Source: an uncultured Dermabacteraceae bacterium (GTDB taxonomy: Bacteria; Actinomycetota; Actinomycetes; Actinomycetales; Dermabacteraceae). Taken from it: 31,857 nt of DNA. How positions within the stretch are numbered: the stretch's first letter is position 1; the number at the start of each line of letters is the position of its first letter. The stretch is taken from positions 1 to 31,857 of the forward strand of contig CAMILZ010000023.1 in the NCBI GenBank assembly GCA_946223075.1, read 5' to 3'. The notes beneath the pieces are model-generated. The model was not told the DNA's origin, searched no databases, and saw only the letters and a program-made list of their open reading frames with translations. A program made the position numbers and the translations under genes. Of this stretch, positions 15,183 to 23,404 are shown piece by piece.

Positions 15183-17516
15183 TTACCGAAACCTTTTGAG
15201 GCGAAGCGAGTTGCTCACGACAAATACGCTCGAAAACGCCATCGCGGCGGCCGCGATCACGGGCCCAAGAAGTCCGAGCATCGCAAGCGGGATCGCGATG
15301 ACGTTGTAGATGAAGGCCCAGAAAAGATTCCAGCGGATCGTGCGCACGCACGCGCGCGACAGACGGATCGCGGTCGGGATCTGCGCGATGTCGCCGCCTG
15401 TGAGCACGATGTCCCCCGAGTTCATCGCGGCATCGGTTCCCGTGCCCATGGCGAAACCCAGGTCAGCTTCGGCGAGGGCCGCGGTGTCATTGATGCCGTC
15501 GCCGACCATCGCCACGCTCGAGCCTTCGCCGCGAAGGGACTTCACGAGATCAAGCTTTGCCGCGGGGGTAAGCGAGGCGTGAACCTTCTCGATGCCGACC
15601 TCGCGCGCAATGTGCTCGGCCGCGGCAGGGTTGTCGCCGGTCGCCATGACGGGCTCGATGCCGAGCGCGCGAATCGCCTCAACGACCTTCGTTGCTTCGG
15701 GCTTCACGGTGTCGCTCACGCGCACGAGCCCCGCAACCTCGCCGTTGACGCGCACGAGGGAGGTCGTGTGACCCGCCTGCTCGGCTTCGCGGAGGGAAGC
15801 GGCGAGAGGGGCGGGCAGGCTGGGCACGGTGGGATTTTCGGTTCCGACGCTTGCCTGGCCAGCGTCGGACACCGCAGTAATCTCGACCTCCCACGGCCCC
15901 TTATGCTCACCGAGCGACCCGCTCACGCGCGCCGTGAGTCCACGGCCGGCGTGGGCCTTCGCCTCCTCGAGCGTGAGTGCGTCGGTGCCGCTACCGGCGG
16001 CTTCGACGATCGCGCGCGCGATGGGGTGCTCCGAACCGGATTCGGCGGCGCCCGCGAGCGCGCGGATGTTTGCTTCGCTCCAGCCTTCGGCGGGTGTCAC
16101 GGAGTGCACACGCATCGCACCGCTCGTGAGAGTGCCCGTCTTGTCGAGAACGATCGTTGCGATGTCGCGAGAGCTCTCGAGCGTGCTTGCCGAGCGAATG
16201 AGGATGCCGAGTTCGGCGCCCCGGCCCGTGCCCACCATGATCGCCGTGGGGGTCGCGAGGCCGAGCGCGCACGGGCACGCAATGATCAGTACGGCGACGG
16301 CCGCGGTGAAGGCCTGTTCCGTGGTGCCACCGAGTGCGAGCCACACCACGAGCGTGAGGACTGCGAGCACGATGACGACGGGCACGAAGATGCTCGAGAC
16401 CTTGTCAACGAGCTGCTGCACGGGAGCTTTGGAAGCTTGCGCATCCTCGACCATTTTCGCGATGTGGGCGAGCTCGGTATCGGCGCCCACGCGCGTAGCG
16501 CGCACTAGGAGCCGGCCCGTGGTGTTGACGGTCGCGCCCGTGACCTCGGTTCCGGGCGCGACGTCCTCGGGGATACTTTCTCCCGTGAGCATCGAACGGT
16601 CGATGGCGGAGGCACCCTCGAGGACCACGCCGTCTGTCGCGACCTTCTCCCCGGGCCTCACGACGAAAACATCGCCGACCTGCACCGCGCCGATGGGAAC
16701 CTCAACTTCGGCGGTGCTGCCGTCGGACTGAAGCTCCACGATGGTGGCATTCTTCGCGCCGAGGTCAAGCAGTGAACGGATGGCTGCGCTCGACTGGTGG
16801 ATGGCGCGGGCCTGCGCGTAGCGCCCCGCGAGCACGAGGGTCGTGATGACCGCCGCCGATTCGAAGTAGATTTCGTGCGCGCCGTGGTGTCCCCGGCTGA
16901 ACGCCGCACCGAGACTCATGTCCATCTGCATGCCGATCTCGCCAGCGCCGCCGAAGAGAAGGGCCCAGATCGACCAGAGGTACGCGGCAAACGTTCCCAT
17001 CGTGACGAGGGTGTCCATCGTGAAGCCGCCGTGCTTGATGTTCACCCAGGTCGCACGGTGAAATGGCGCGCCGCAGTAGAACACGACCGGCGTCGTGAGA
17101 ATGAGCATCGCCCACTGCCAGCCGGGGAACTGCAACGCCGGGATCATTGAGATGAGGAAAATTGGCACCGAGAGGATGGCTGCGAGGACCATGCGGATTA
17201 GCGTGTCGCGCTTGTCGCGCGCGGCGCGCTCCTCGGCGCTTGTGTCGGGGCCGTGGATCGATGTGCTTTCGGCTGCCGCCTCCCGCACGTGCGCCCCATA
17301 GCCGCCCTTTTCGACGGCTTCGACGAGCTGCGCATCGGTGATCGACGGGTCGCTCACCTGCACGCTCGCGCGTTCGAGTGCGAGGTTGACGACCGCGTCG
17401 ACATCGCCCACGCGCCGCAGCTTCTTCTCCACGCGCGCGACGCAGCTCGCGCACGTCATGCCGGTGATATCGAGGGTAACGGTGCGCGGTGCGGTGTGGG
17501 TTTCAGTGCTGCTCAT
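15183..17516 (-). CDS. copA: Copper-translocating P1B-type ATPase
   Basis: Exports Cu(I) across the cytoplasmic membrane using ATP. The 777-aa product has an N-terminal heavy-metal domain with GMTCASC (Cys 22 and 25), TM helices from about residue 107, the actuator TGES, the membrane metal site CPC at 414-416, the phosphorylated Asp 458 in DKTGT, SEHPIARAI in the N-domain and GDGINDTAAL in the hinge. AAGGA lies 5-6 nt before the ATG at 17516. It follows the copper chaperone gene by 48 bp and is likely transcribed from the CsoR-type promoter upstream of it. Oddity: a linker of the nucleotide-binding domain (about residues 548-560, bases 15839-15873) is encoded by an inverted pair of the window's CGTCGGAC repeat and has low-complexity sequence (SDAGQASVGTENPT). 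Confidence 0.94.
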   Translation of the reverse strand: MSSTETHTAPRTVTLDITGMTCASCVARVEKKLRRVGDVDAVVNLALERASVQVSDPSITDAQLVEAVEKGGYGAHVREAAAESTSIHGPDTSAEERAARDKRDTLIRMVLAAILSVPIFLISMIPALQFPGWQWAMLILTTPVVFYCGAPFHRATWVNIKHGGFTMDTLVTMGTFAAYLWSIWALLFGGAGEIGMQMDMSLGAAFSRGHHGAHEIYFESAAVITTLVLAGRYAQARAIHQSSAAIRSLLDLGAKNATIVELQSDGSTAEVEVPIGAVQVGDVFVVRPGEKVATDGVVLEGASAIDRSMLTGESIPEDVAPGTEVTGATVNTTGRLLVRATRVGADTELAHIAKMVEDAQASKAPVQQLVDKVSSIFVPVVIVLAVLTLVVWLALGGTTEQAFTAAVAVLIIACPCALGLATPTAIMVGTGRGAELGILIRSASTLESSRDIATIVLDKTGTLTSGAMRVHSVTPAEGWSEANIRALAGAAESGSEHPIARAIVEAAGSGTDALTLEEAKAHAGRGLTARVSGSLGEHKGPWEVEITAVSDAGQASVGTENPTVPSLPAPLAASLREAEQAGHTTSLVRVNGEVAGLVRVSDTVKPEATKVVEAIRALGIEPVMATGDNPAAAEHIAREVGIEKVHASLTPAAKLDLVKSLRGEGSSVAMVGDGINDTAALAEADLGFAMGTGTDAAMNSGDIVLTGGDIAQIPTAIRLSRACVRTIRWNLFWAFIYNVIAIPLAMLGLLGPVIAAAAMAFSSVFVVSNSLRLKRFR
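15839..15873. repeat. Inverted octamer-repeat pair inside the copper ATPase gene
   Basis: TTCCGACGCT (15842-15851) faces AGCGTCGGAC (15861-15870) with further flanking complementarity. One arm carries the exact octamer and the other one mismatch. The reading frame of copA passes through it without interruption. Confidence 0.7.
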
Positions 17517-17564
17517 GGGGTCCTTCGGGGTGTGGTGAGGCCGGGTTCAGGATGGGGGGAGGAG

Positions 17565-17786
17565 TTATCCGACGATGGTGTAGTTTTCGCCGGCTTCCTC
17601 GATTGCGGGGGCGATGTCGGCCTTGGTGAGGGCGCGATCTGCCTGGATCGTGAGGGTCGATTCGCCGCCCTTGACGAGTTCGACTTCGGCGCTCTCAACG
17701 CCAGCGAGTTCGCCGACCTCTTCTTTAACGGCATTGACGCAGTGGCCGCACGTGAGGCCCGTGATCTTGAAGGTCGAGATGGTCAT
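17565..17786 (-). CDS. copZ: Copper chaperone, CopZ-like heavy-metal-binding protein
   Basis: A small 73-aa cytosolic ferredoxin-like metallochaperone that binds Cu(I) and passes it to the ATPase. The metal site is GLTCGHC near residues 9-15; the usual Met before it is Leu. The remainder (VKEEVGELAGVESAEVEL ... AIEEAGENYTIVG) matches the heavy-metal-associated fold. The ATG at 17786 has AAGGAG at 6 nt spacing, which rejects a 31-residue upstream extension. It is the first gene of the copper operon, followed after 48 bp by the ATPase, and is downstream of a CsoR-type operator. No CsoR repressor gene is present in the window. Confidence 0.92.
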   Translation of the reverse strand: MTISTFKITGLTCGHCVNAVKEEVGELAGVESAEVELVKGGESTLTIQADRALTKADIAPAIEEAGENYTIVG

Positions 17787-17850
17787 GGTGTGCTCCTTGA
17801 TGTTTGTGATGATCCTGGTTCGTGTGGTCGCGGTGGGCGCCACAGCATCC

Positions 17851-17879
17851 AATATACCCCCGAGGGGTATCGGATTCAA
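17851..17879 (-). promoter_or_regulatory. Copper-operon promoter with CsoR-type operator in the spacer
   Basis: On the minus strand -35 TTGAAT (17879-17874) and -10 TATATT (17856-17851) are separated by exactly 17 bp. The spacer overlaps the palindrome ATACCCC-CGA-GGGGTAT (17854-17870), matching known CsoR operators (G/C-tract palindromes with TA ends). Binding there would block polymerase until Cu(I) releases the repressor. Regulator identity is inferred. Confidence 0.82.
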
Positions 17880-17919
17880 GGGGGTGCGGCAACTTCAGGG
17901 CATCGATGAGGCGGATCGG

Positions 17920-17932
17920 TAGCATGGGGCGC
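17920..17932 (+). promoter_or_regulatory. -10 box of the Ser/Thr kinase gene, leaderless type
   Basis: TAGCAT (17920-17925) is followed by 7 nt and the ATG at 17933, with no Shine-Dalgarno between. Confidence 0.55.
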
Positions 17933-20050
17933 ATGAGTACGCCCACGAGTCCTAACGAAAACTTCGGTGCGCGCCCGTCGAGACGCCCCAGTTTCTATGA
18001 TTCGCACCTTCGTGAGATGCTCGCCGACTCCGGATACACGCTCCAGGAGCGCATCGGCAGCGGCGGCATGGGCATCGTGTACCGAGCGACCGACGCGGCC
18101 GGCTTCGACGTCGCCCTCAAGGTGCTCCGTCCCGAAATCGCCGGCGACGAGCGCGCCCGGGCGCGCCTCAGCCGCGAAATGCGCGCCCTCCAACGCGTCC
18201 ACCACCCGAACGTCTCGCGGGTCCTCGACGCCGAATTCGATTTGGACGTCGCTTTTCTCGTCACCGAATACATCCCCGGACCCACCTTTCAACAGGTGAT
18301 CGACCAGTGGGGGCATCTTTCTCTCGAGCACGTCCGCAACATTGCCCTGCCTCTCGGAAGGGCACTCCTCGAGGTGCACGACAAGGGCGTGGTGCATCGC
18401 GACCTCAAGCCAAGCAACATCATGCTCCGCAACGTCAACGGACCGCACGTGGACTTCGATTTCGACCCGATCGATCCCGTCATCATCGACTTCGGCATCG
18501 CGCAGGCCGCCGAGGAATCGCGCATGACCTCCACGGGCCTCATGATGGGTACGATCGCCTACCTCGCTCCCGAAGTCATTAGCCACAACACCGTGAACGC
18601 CGCCGCCGACTGGTGGGCCTGGGCCGCGATGCTCGCACACGCCGCGACCGGCATCCCGCCCTTCGGCAAGTCGCGCCTTCACAGCGTCTACAGTCAGGCG
18701 ATGTGGAGCGGCCCGAGCCTCGAGGGGCTGCCCGAACCATGCATCGCGTGGTTCGAGGGGGCATTCGCCCCGGAGCCCGGCGACCGCACGCCCCCGGAGC
18801 AGCTCATTGAAGCGCTCGAAAATCCAATGGTGTGGGGAGCGGGGGAGTACGACCCCACGGGTCAAACCTCCACAGTCCACGCGTCCGGCTCCACCTCTTC
18901 AGCGCCCGTGGGTGCGGGATCGTCGACACCGATGCCGGCGAACGACCCCGAGGCTACGGCACCGTTACAGCCGAATAGCTACGTCAATCCGCGTGGGGAC
19001 GGCGGCGGTGATGCCGACCCCGAAGCAACGGTCCCATTTCAGCCATATAGCTACCTCAATTCAGAGGGGGAGGAGGGGGAGGAGGGGGAGAGGAGACCCG
19101 CCTCGCCCCCAACTCCGACCGCGGGCATCGAGGGAACTCCTTATGACGAGGGCGACACCGATGAATGGGATGCGTACGAGGACGACCCGACACAGGTCAT
19201 GCCCGTCCTCGATGAAACACCCACCGCGAAATTCGCCCCCATCTCAACCCCCGCGGCTCCGCCCACCCCCAACCGAGGGGGAGCGATGCAGGGCTGGCAA
19301 GCGTCGGACCAAGCGCCGCAGGCGCCTACCCCCACACCTGGCCCGCCGACCCCCTACCAACAGGCGCCGAACCAACCGCAGCCCTACGGCGCACAGGGGT
19401 ACGGCATGCCGCCGCAGGGGATCATGCCGCCGCCCTTGCCGTATCACTTGCGTGAGCCCAAGCGGCGCACCGTACTCGTGCTGCTCGGCATGGCGCTGTT
19501 TACGGCGTTCGGTGCACTCGTGCCACTTGCCGCGCTCATAATGCTCGTGCTCATGACGGCGCTCGCGCGCACGTGGCAGCGGTCATGGATCTCGCAAGAA
19601 AAGGGCAGCGACCGGGGGAAGAGCCCCGGAAGCATCACGGCCTCGGTGGTGCTCTTAGCGGTGCCGCGTTACATCGGTGCGCTCCTCGAGGCGATTCTTC
19701 AGGCGCTCATCCCCGTCATCGTCACGGCGGGCGTGCTCCTCGCGATCGACGCTGCCGTCGTGTGGCTCGCGGACTTCAGGCTGCATTACGCGATCTACGC
19801 GGGTGTGCTCGTGGGAGTGGTGACCCTTTCGCTGTGGTGGGGTATCGGTTCGCGGACGACACGCTTCGGCGGGCATCGGCTCCTCCATGCCGCCGCTCCG
19901 AGTTGGCTATGGACCGCGATCCTCGCGGCTTTGCTCATTGTGCTCATCGCCGCGGTGGGGTTCACGATCGCCTCCCGCGGTGGCACAATCGACTACTTCC
20001 CATACCTGGGTGACTTTCGCCTCGAAGACATCTCACCCTGGAGACGATGA
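17933..20050 (+). CDS. Membrane Ser/Thr protein kinase (Hanks type) with multi-TM C-terminus
   Basis: The 705-aa protein has a cytosolic kinase domain (about 30-305): Gly loop GSGGMG at 42-47, ATP-binding Lys 63 in VALKVL, catalytic HRDLKPSN at 155-162, DFGIA at 186-190 and GTIAYLAPE in the activation segment. All catalytic residues are present. A Pro/acidic linker (about 306-495) follows, with two copies of DPEATxPxQPxSYxN and DDPTQVMP. The C-terminus is unusual: instead of one TM helix and PASTA repeats there are about five or six hydrophobic segments (505-540, 575-620, 630-650, 665-690). The start is ATG 17933, with TAGCAT 7 nt upstream; an in-frame upstream start lies inside the copper promoter region and is rejected. 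The linker also carries one copy of the octamer repeat (19296-19310). Substrates are unknown. Confidence 0.9.
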   Translation: MSTPTSPNENFGARPSRRPSFYDSHLREMLADSGYTLQERIGSGGMGIVYRATDAAGFDVALKVLRPEIAGDERARARLSREMRALQRVHHPNVSRVLDAEFDLDVAFLVTEYIPGPTFQQVIDQWGHLSLEHVRNIALPLGRALLEVHDKGVVHRDLKPSNIMLRNVNGPHVDFDFDPIDPVIIDFGIAQAAEESRMTSTGLMMGTIAYLAPEVISHNTVNAAADWWAWAAMLAHAATGIPPFGKSRLHSVYSQAMWSGPSLEGLPEPCIAWFEGAFAPEPGDRTPPEQLIEALENPMVWGAGEYDPTGQTSTVHASGSTSSAPVGAGSSTPMPANDPEATAPLQPNSYVNPRGDGGGDADPEATVPFQPYSYLNSEGEEGEEGERRPASPPTPTAGIEGTPYDEGDTDEWDAYEDDPTQVMPVLDETPTAKFAPISTPAAPPTPNRGGAMQGWQASDQAPQAPTPTPGPPTPYQQAPNQPQPYGAQGYGMPPQGIMPPPLPYHLREPKRRTVLVLLGMALFTAFGALVPLAALIMLVLMTALARTWQRSWISQEKGSDRGKSPGSITASVVLLAVPRYIGALLEAILQALIPVIVTAGVLLAIDAAVVWLADFRLHYAIYAGVLVGVVTLSLWWGIGSRTTRFGGHRLLHAAAPSWLWTAILAALLIVLIAAVGFTIASRGGTIDYFPYLGDFRLEDISPWRR

Positions 20051-20131
20051 CGCCGCCGCGTGCGAGTCCGTTAGGATGGCACGCGGTAAACGTCCCGCTC
20101 ACCGTTGTGTTTTAACCCTTCCGGAGGATTC

Positions 20132-20944
20132 ATGGCCGAGAAGCCCTCAGCTCAAGACGTGCGCGAAGCGCAGCGCGTGGAGCTTCGCAAGCAACGCGAA
20201 AAGGAGCTGAGCCGCCAAAAGCGCGTGCGTACGGCGGTCATCGCCGTCATTGTCGTTGTGGCGCTCGCCGTGGTCGCGGGCCTCGGCTACCTCGTGTACC
20301 AGGCAAACGCTCCCGAGCCGGAGCTCGAACTGCACCAGCCGGCCTCGATCAGCAAGGAAGAGCCCACTCTCGCCTTCAAGGCCGACGACACGAAACCCGT
20401 CGTCGACGTCGTGTTCGACTACATGTGCCCGTTCTGCGGCGCGTTTGAGCAGGTCAACAGTGCCGACATCCACGAGATGATCGAGAACGGCGATGCGACC
20501 GTGAACTTCCACGTGCGCACCTTCCTCTCCTCGAAGATGTCCACCACCGAATTCTCCGCTCGCGCAGGCGGCGCCGCCGTGTGCACCTACGAGGAATCAC
20601 CCGAGGTGTTCCTCAAGTTCCACGAGCGCCTCTTCGCCAACCAGCCTGCCGAGGGTGGCCCTGGTTTGAGCGACAAGGAACTCGAGACTTTCGCGAAGGA
20701 AGCCGGCGCGAGTGACGACACGATCTCGTGCATCAAGGATCAAAAGTTCCGCCGTTACGCGACCGACGTGCTCGAGCCAGTTGGCGCGAAGCTCTCGCCC
20801 GCAACCCCGGCTGTGTTCATCAACGGCAAGGAGTGGGGTTCCGACGGTGCCTGGCAACAGCCGGGTGCACTGAAGGAAGCCGTGTCCTCCTCGGGGACTC
20901 CCGGTGCGAGCGACGCCGGAGGCGCAAGCGATTCCGGTAACTAA
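20132..20944 (+). CDS. Membrane-anchored DsbA-like thioredoxin-fold protein
   Basis: Predicted extracytoplasmic thiol-disulfide oxidoreductase (270 aa). The N-terminus is cytosolic and basic (EKELSRQKRVR), followed by a TM anchor at about 38-60 and then a DsbA/thioredoxin_4 domain. The active site is CPFC at 99-102 in FDYMCPFCGAFEQV. Two further Cys (VCTYEE and SCIKDQ) could form a structural disulfide. The conserved cis-Pro region appears as SPATPAVFINGKEW. The C-terminus is a Ser/Gly-rich tail. GGAGG lies 5 nt before the ATG at 20132. It follows the kinase gene by 81 bp on the same strand and may be cotranscribed with it. A partner such as VKOR or DsbB is not in the window, so oxidase versus isomerase role is undecided. 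Confidence 0.9.
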   Translation: MAEKPSAQDVREAQRVELRKQREKELSRQKRVRTAVIAVIVVVALAVVAGLGYLVYQANAPEPELELHQPASISKEEPTLAFKADDTKPVVDVVFDYMCPFCGAFEQVNSADIHEMIENGDATVNFHVRTFLSSKMSTTEFSARAGGAAVCTYEESPEVFLKFHERLFANQPAEGGPGLSDKELETFAKEAGASDDTISCIKDQKFRRYATDVLEPVGAKLSPATPAVFINGKEWGSDGAWQQPGALKEAVSSSGTPGASDAGGASDSGN

Positions 20945-20959
20945 AATCGCGGCGCACGC

Positions 20960-20965
20960 TACACT
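20960..20965 (+). promoter_or_regulatory. -10 box of the tRNA-Thr gene
   Basis: TACACT lies 17 nt before the mature 5' end. It sits in the loop of an inverted repeat, GCGGCGC (20949-20955)/GCGCCGC (20973-20979). Confidence 0.5.
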
Positions 20966-20982
20966 AGTGCGAGCGCCGCAAC

Positions 20983-21058
20983 GCTGAAGTAGCTCAGTTG
21001 GTAGAGCAGCTGTCTTGTAAACAGCAGGTCGTGGGTTCGAGCCCCATCTTCAGCTCCA
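20983..21058 (+). tRNA. tRNA-Thr (anticodon UGU)
   Basis: A full cloverleaf is visible: acceptor GCTGAAG/CTTCAGC, D arm GCTC...GAGC, anticodon stem GCTGT/ACAGC with loop CTTGTAA (anticodon TGT), T arm GTGGG-TTCGAGC-CCCAT, discriminator T and an encoded CCA (21056-21058). It reads ACA codons and, by wobble, ACG. Confidence 0.97.
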
Positions 21059-21064
21059 ATGAAA

Positions 21065-21110
21065 GCCCAGGTCGGAACGGCATTACGTCGTCAGGCCTGG
21101 GTTTTCTTTT
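21065..21110 (+). terminator. Intrinsic terminator of tRNA-Thr
   Basis: GCCCAGG (21065-21071) pairs with CCTGGGT (from 21096) and is followed by TTTTCTTTT. The stem is GC-rich and the long loop can form further pairs. Confidence 0.75.
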
Positions 21111-21257
21111 GCCATTTTGGGAATAACGAGCGTCAGGTTGAGGGGGATATGCGCGGTGGAGGCGCGATTCGTCGAAAGTCCCCTTTTCTAGGGAGGTAGG
21201 GGCGTAGTGTGGGTCACAAGTGAGTAGTGGCAATCGACACAGGAAAAGGACCCCCTC

Positions 21258-23222
21258 ATGACCGCGACGCCGCAGACCGAGCGAAAGCTCGCCACCCCGT
21301 TCACGATCAACACCGTGGAGATCCCCAACCGCCTCGTGATGACCCCCATGGGCAGCGACCTCGCGAACGCTGACGGCACCGTCGGCCCGCGACTCCTCAA
21401 GTACTGGCTCGAGCGGGCCGAAGGTGGATGTGGCCTGCTCATCACCGAGATCACACGCGTGAATGACGAGCACGGCGCCGGAACCCCGAAGCAGCTCTCC
21501 GTGACGCGCGACGAGCTCGTTCCACAGCTTGCCGTGGCCATCGAGGCCGTGCACGCGCGCGGCTCGAAAATCTTCCTTCAGCTCCAGCACCCCGGCAACC
21601 AGGGCCTTCCCCAGCTCAATAAGGGGCAGGTCACCGTCGGACCCTCCGCCGTGCGATCCGAGCTCACCAAGGCCCCCGTGCGTGCGCTCGAAAACGAAGA
21701 AGTGAAGAGCCTCGTGCAGGACTTCATCAACGGCGCGCGCCGCGCGAAGGAAGCCGGTGCGGACGGGGTGGAGATCCACGGCGCTCACGGCTACCTCATC
21801 GACGAGTTCCTCTCGCCTCGCACCAATAAGCGCGAGGATGAGTACGGCGGTTCGTTCGAGAATCGCTGCCGTTTCCTCGTGGAGATTCTCGATGGTGTGC
21901 GCGAGGTTGTGGGCCCCGACTTCCCGATCTCGGTGCGTCTTTCGATTTCGCAGTGCTACGACCTGATCGGCATGCCCGGTGTGGGTAACGAGGTTGCCGA
22001 CGGCGTGCGGATCGCCAAGGTGTGCGAGGAGCACGGTGCCGATCTGATTTCGGTGTCGTCGGGCACGTACGAGACCGGCGTGACCGTGATCGAGCCCGTG
22101 AACACGCCCCGCAACTGGCGCGACCCGCTCATTCGTGCCGTGCGCGACGCCGTGAAGATTCCGGTCATGGGTGTGTCGATTGTTCGTGAGCCGGAGCAGG
22201 CGGAAAAGATGCTGAACGACGGCCTCGTGGACCTCATCGCGATGGGCCGCTCGTGGCTCGCCGATCCGCAGTGGGGCATCAAGGCCATCGAAGGCCGCGA
22301 TGCCGATATTACTCGCTGCATCGGCTGCATGTACTGCTTCGAGGCGCTCTTCTCGGGCGGCCACGTTGAATGCGCCGTCAATCCGCGCTGCGGCTTCGAA
22401 TCGGAGTTCCCGATCGAACCAGAGCGCAATGCCGAAGGCCGCACGGCCCTCGTGATCGGTGGCGGACCCGCGGGCTGTGAAGCCGCGGAGACGCTCGCGA
22501 AGCGCGGCGCGAAGGTCACGCTCGTTGAGTCCGAAGAAACGCTCGGCGGCCAGGTTGTGCCCGGCACGAACCCTCCCGGCAAGGACCCGATGGGCTGGCT
22601 CGTGGAGAACTACGAGCGTCGCCTCGAGCAGGCCGGTGTTGAAGTGCGACTCTCGACGCGTTTCGGCGCCGAGGAGGTGCGCGAGTTCGGTGCCGATGCG
22701 GTAATCGTGGCGACGGGGGCCGTTCCGGTTGTGCCGCCCATCCCCGGTCTTGACGGCGAGAACGTGGTCGACGCGATTGACGTGCTCGGTGGCACGCGCG
22801 AGGTGCGCGGCCGTGCGATTGTTGTGGGCTCGGGTATGACGGGCCTCGAAACCGCAGAGCTCATTGCCGCTAACGATGGCGAGGTTGCTGTCTACGAGAT
22901 GGCGCCGGAGCTCGGCGCGGGGGCGTTCCACATGAACCTCGTGTCGGTGACGTCGAAGCTCAAGAAAGCTGGGGTTCCGATGCTCACGGGTCACCGCCTC
23001 GTGGAGGTGAACGGCTCGGGTGCGGTGTTTGAGGCCGACGGTTCCCAGGTGAACGTCGAGGCTGAGACCGTTGTGCTCGCGATCGGTATGCGTAGCGAGA
23101 ACACGCTCGCGAAGGAGCTCGAGGCGGCGGGTATCGACTTCCGCACCGCGGGTGACGTGTCGAAGGTGGCGAAGGTGGCACAAGCGGTGGCAACGGGCTA
23201 CCGCGTTGGCCTCGACGCCTGA
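21258..23222 (+). CDS. OYE-type FMN/4Fe-4S/FAD oxidoreductase (2,4-dienoyl-CoA reductase-like)
   Basis: A 654-aa flavoenzyme with the FadH/enoate-reductase layout. An N-terminal Old Yellow Enzyme barrel (about 12-350) carries MTPMGSDLAN, the substrate-binding HGAHGYLIDEFLSPRTNKR and EYGGSFENRCRF. A 4Fe-4S motif follows at C354-C357-C360 and C372 (CxxCxxCx11C). A C-terminal FAD/NAD(P) module has VIGGGPAGCEAAE near 400 and VVGSGMTGLETAE near 517. The Cys spacing resembles trimethylamine-dehydrogenase-like members more than E. coli FadH (CxxCxxxC). AAAAGGA lies about 6 nt before the ATG. Likely substrates are alpha,beta-unsaturated carbonyl or acyl-CoA compounds; no beta-oxidation or amine genes lie nearby to decide. 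Monocistronic, downstream of the tRNA-Thr terminator. Confidence 0.88.
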   Translation: MTATPQTERKLATPFTINTVEIPNRLVMTPMGSDLANADGTVGPRLLKYWLERAEGGCGLLITEITRVNDEHGAGTPKQLSVTRDELVPQLAVAIEAVHARGSKIFLQLQHPGNQGLPQLNKGQVTVGPSAVRSELTKAPVRALENEEVKSLVQDFINGARRAKEAGADGVEIHGAHGYLIDEFLSPRTNKREDEYGGSFENRCRFLVEILDGVREVVGPDFPISVRLSISQCYDLIGMPGVGNEVADGVRIAKVCEEHGADLISVSSGTYETGVTVIEPVNTPRNWRDPLIRAVRDAVKIPVMGVSIVREPEQAEKMLNDGLVDLIAMGRSWLADPQWGIKAIEGRDADITRCIGCMYCFEALFSGGHVECAVNPRCGFESEFPIEPERNAEGRTALVIGGGPAGCEAAETLAKRGAKVTLVESEETLGGQVVPGTNPPGKDPMGWLVENYERRLEQAGVEVRLSTRFGAEEVREFGADAVIVATGAVPVVPPIPGLDGENVVDAIDVLGGTREVRGRAIVVGSGMTGLETAELIAANDGEVAVYEMAPELGAGAFHMNLVSVTSKLKKAGVPMLTGHRLVEVNGSGAVFEADGSQVNVEAETVVLAIGMRSENTLAKELEAAGIDFRTAGDVSKVAKVAQAVATGYRVGLDA

Positions 23223-23281
23223 AATATGCGCTGTTGAGCCGTGCGCGCAAGCGCGGGCATAGGCTCGTGCTGGACCTCGTT

Positions 23282-23346
23282 CAGGGTGTAGAAAAACGAC
23301 GTAATGGACTTGATCTGGGCTCCCCTAAGCAGTTTTCTACACCCTC
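23282..23346 (+). repeat. Interspersed ~65-bp palindromic-ended element, copy 3
   Basis: CAGGGTGTAGAAAA (23282-23295) pairs with TTTTCTACACCCT (23333-23345); interior CTTGATCTGGG. It lies between the convergent oxidoreductase and nuclease genes. Both arms carry GTGTAG/CTACAC, the compensated version of copies 1 and 2. Confidence 0.88.
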
Positions 23347-23373
23347 AATGGGGTGGGGCGCTTAGATATGTGG

Positions 23374-23403
23374 GGTCCGACGGTGCCCCGGCCTCCGTCG
23401 GAC
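23374..23403. repeat. Inverted octamer-repeat pair at the nuclease gene 3' end
   Basis: GGTCCGACGG (23374-23383) and CCGTCGGACC (23394-23403) are exact complements with an 11-nt loop, ending one base after the stop codon of the minus-strand gene. There is no T-run, so intrinsic termination is doubtful. Confidence 0.75.
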
Positions 23404-23404
23404 C

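Noticed and set aside
20994..23183. Long minus-strand open frame (729 aa)
   Set aside because: It runs antisense to the ene-reductase and ends in the tRNA-Thr; its tail (GLEPTTCCLQDSCSTN) is a typical antisense-tRNA artefact.
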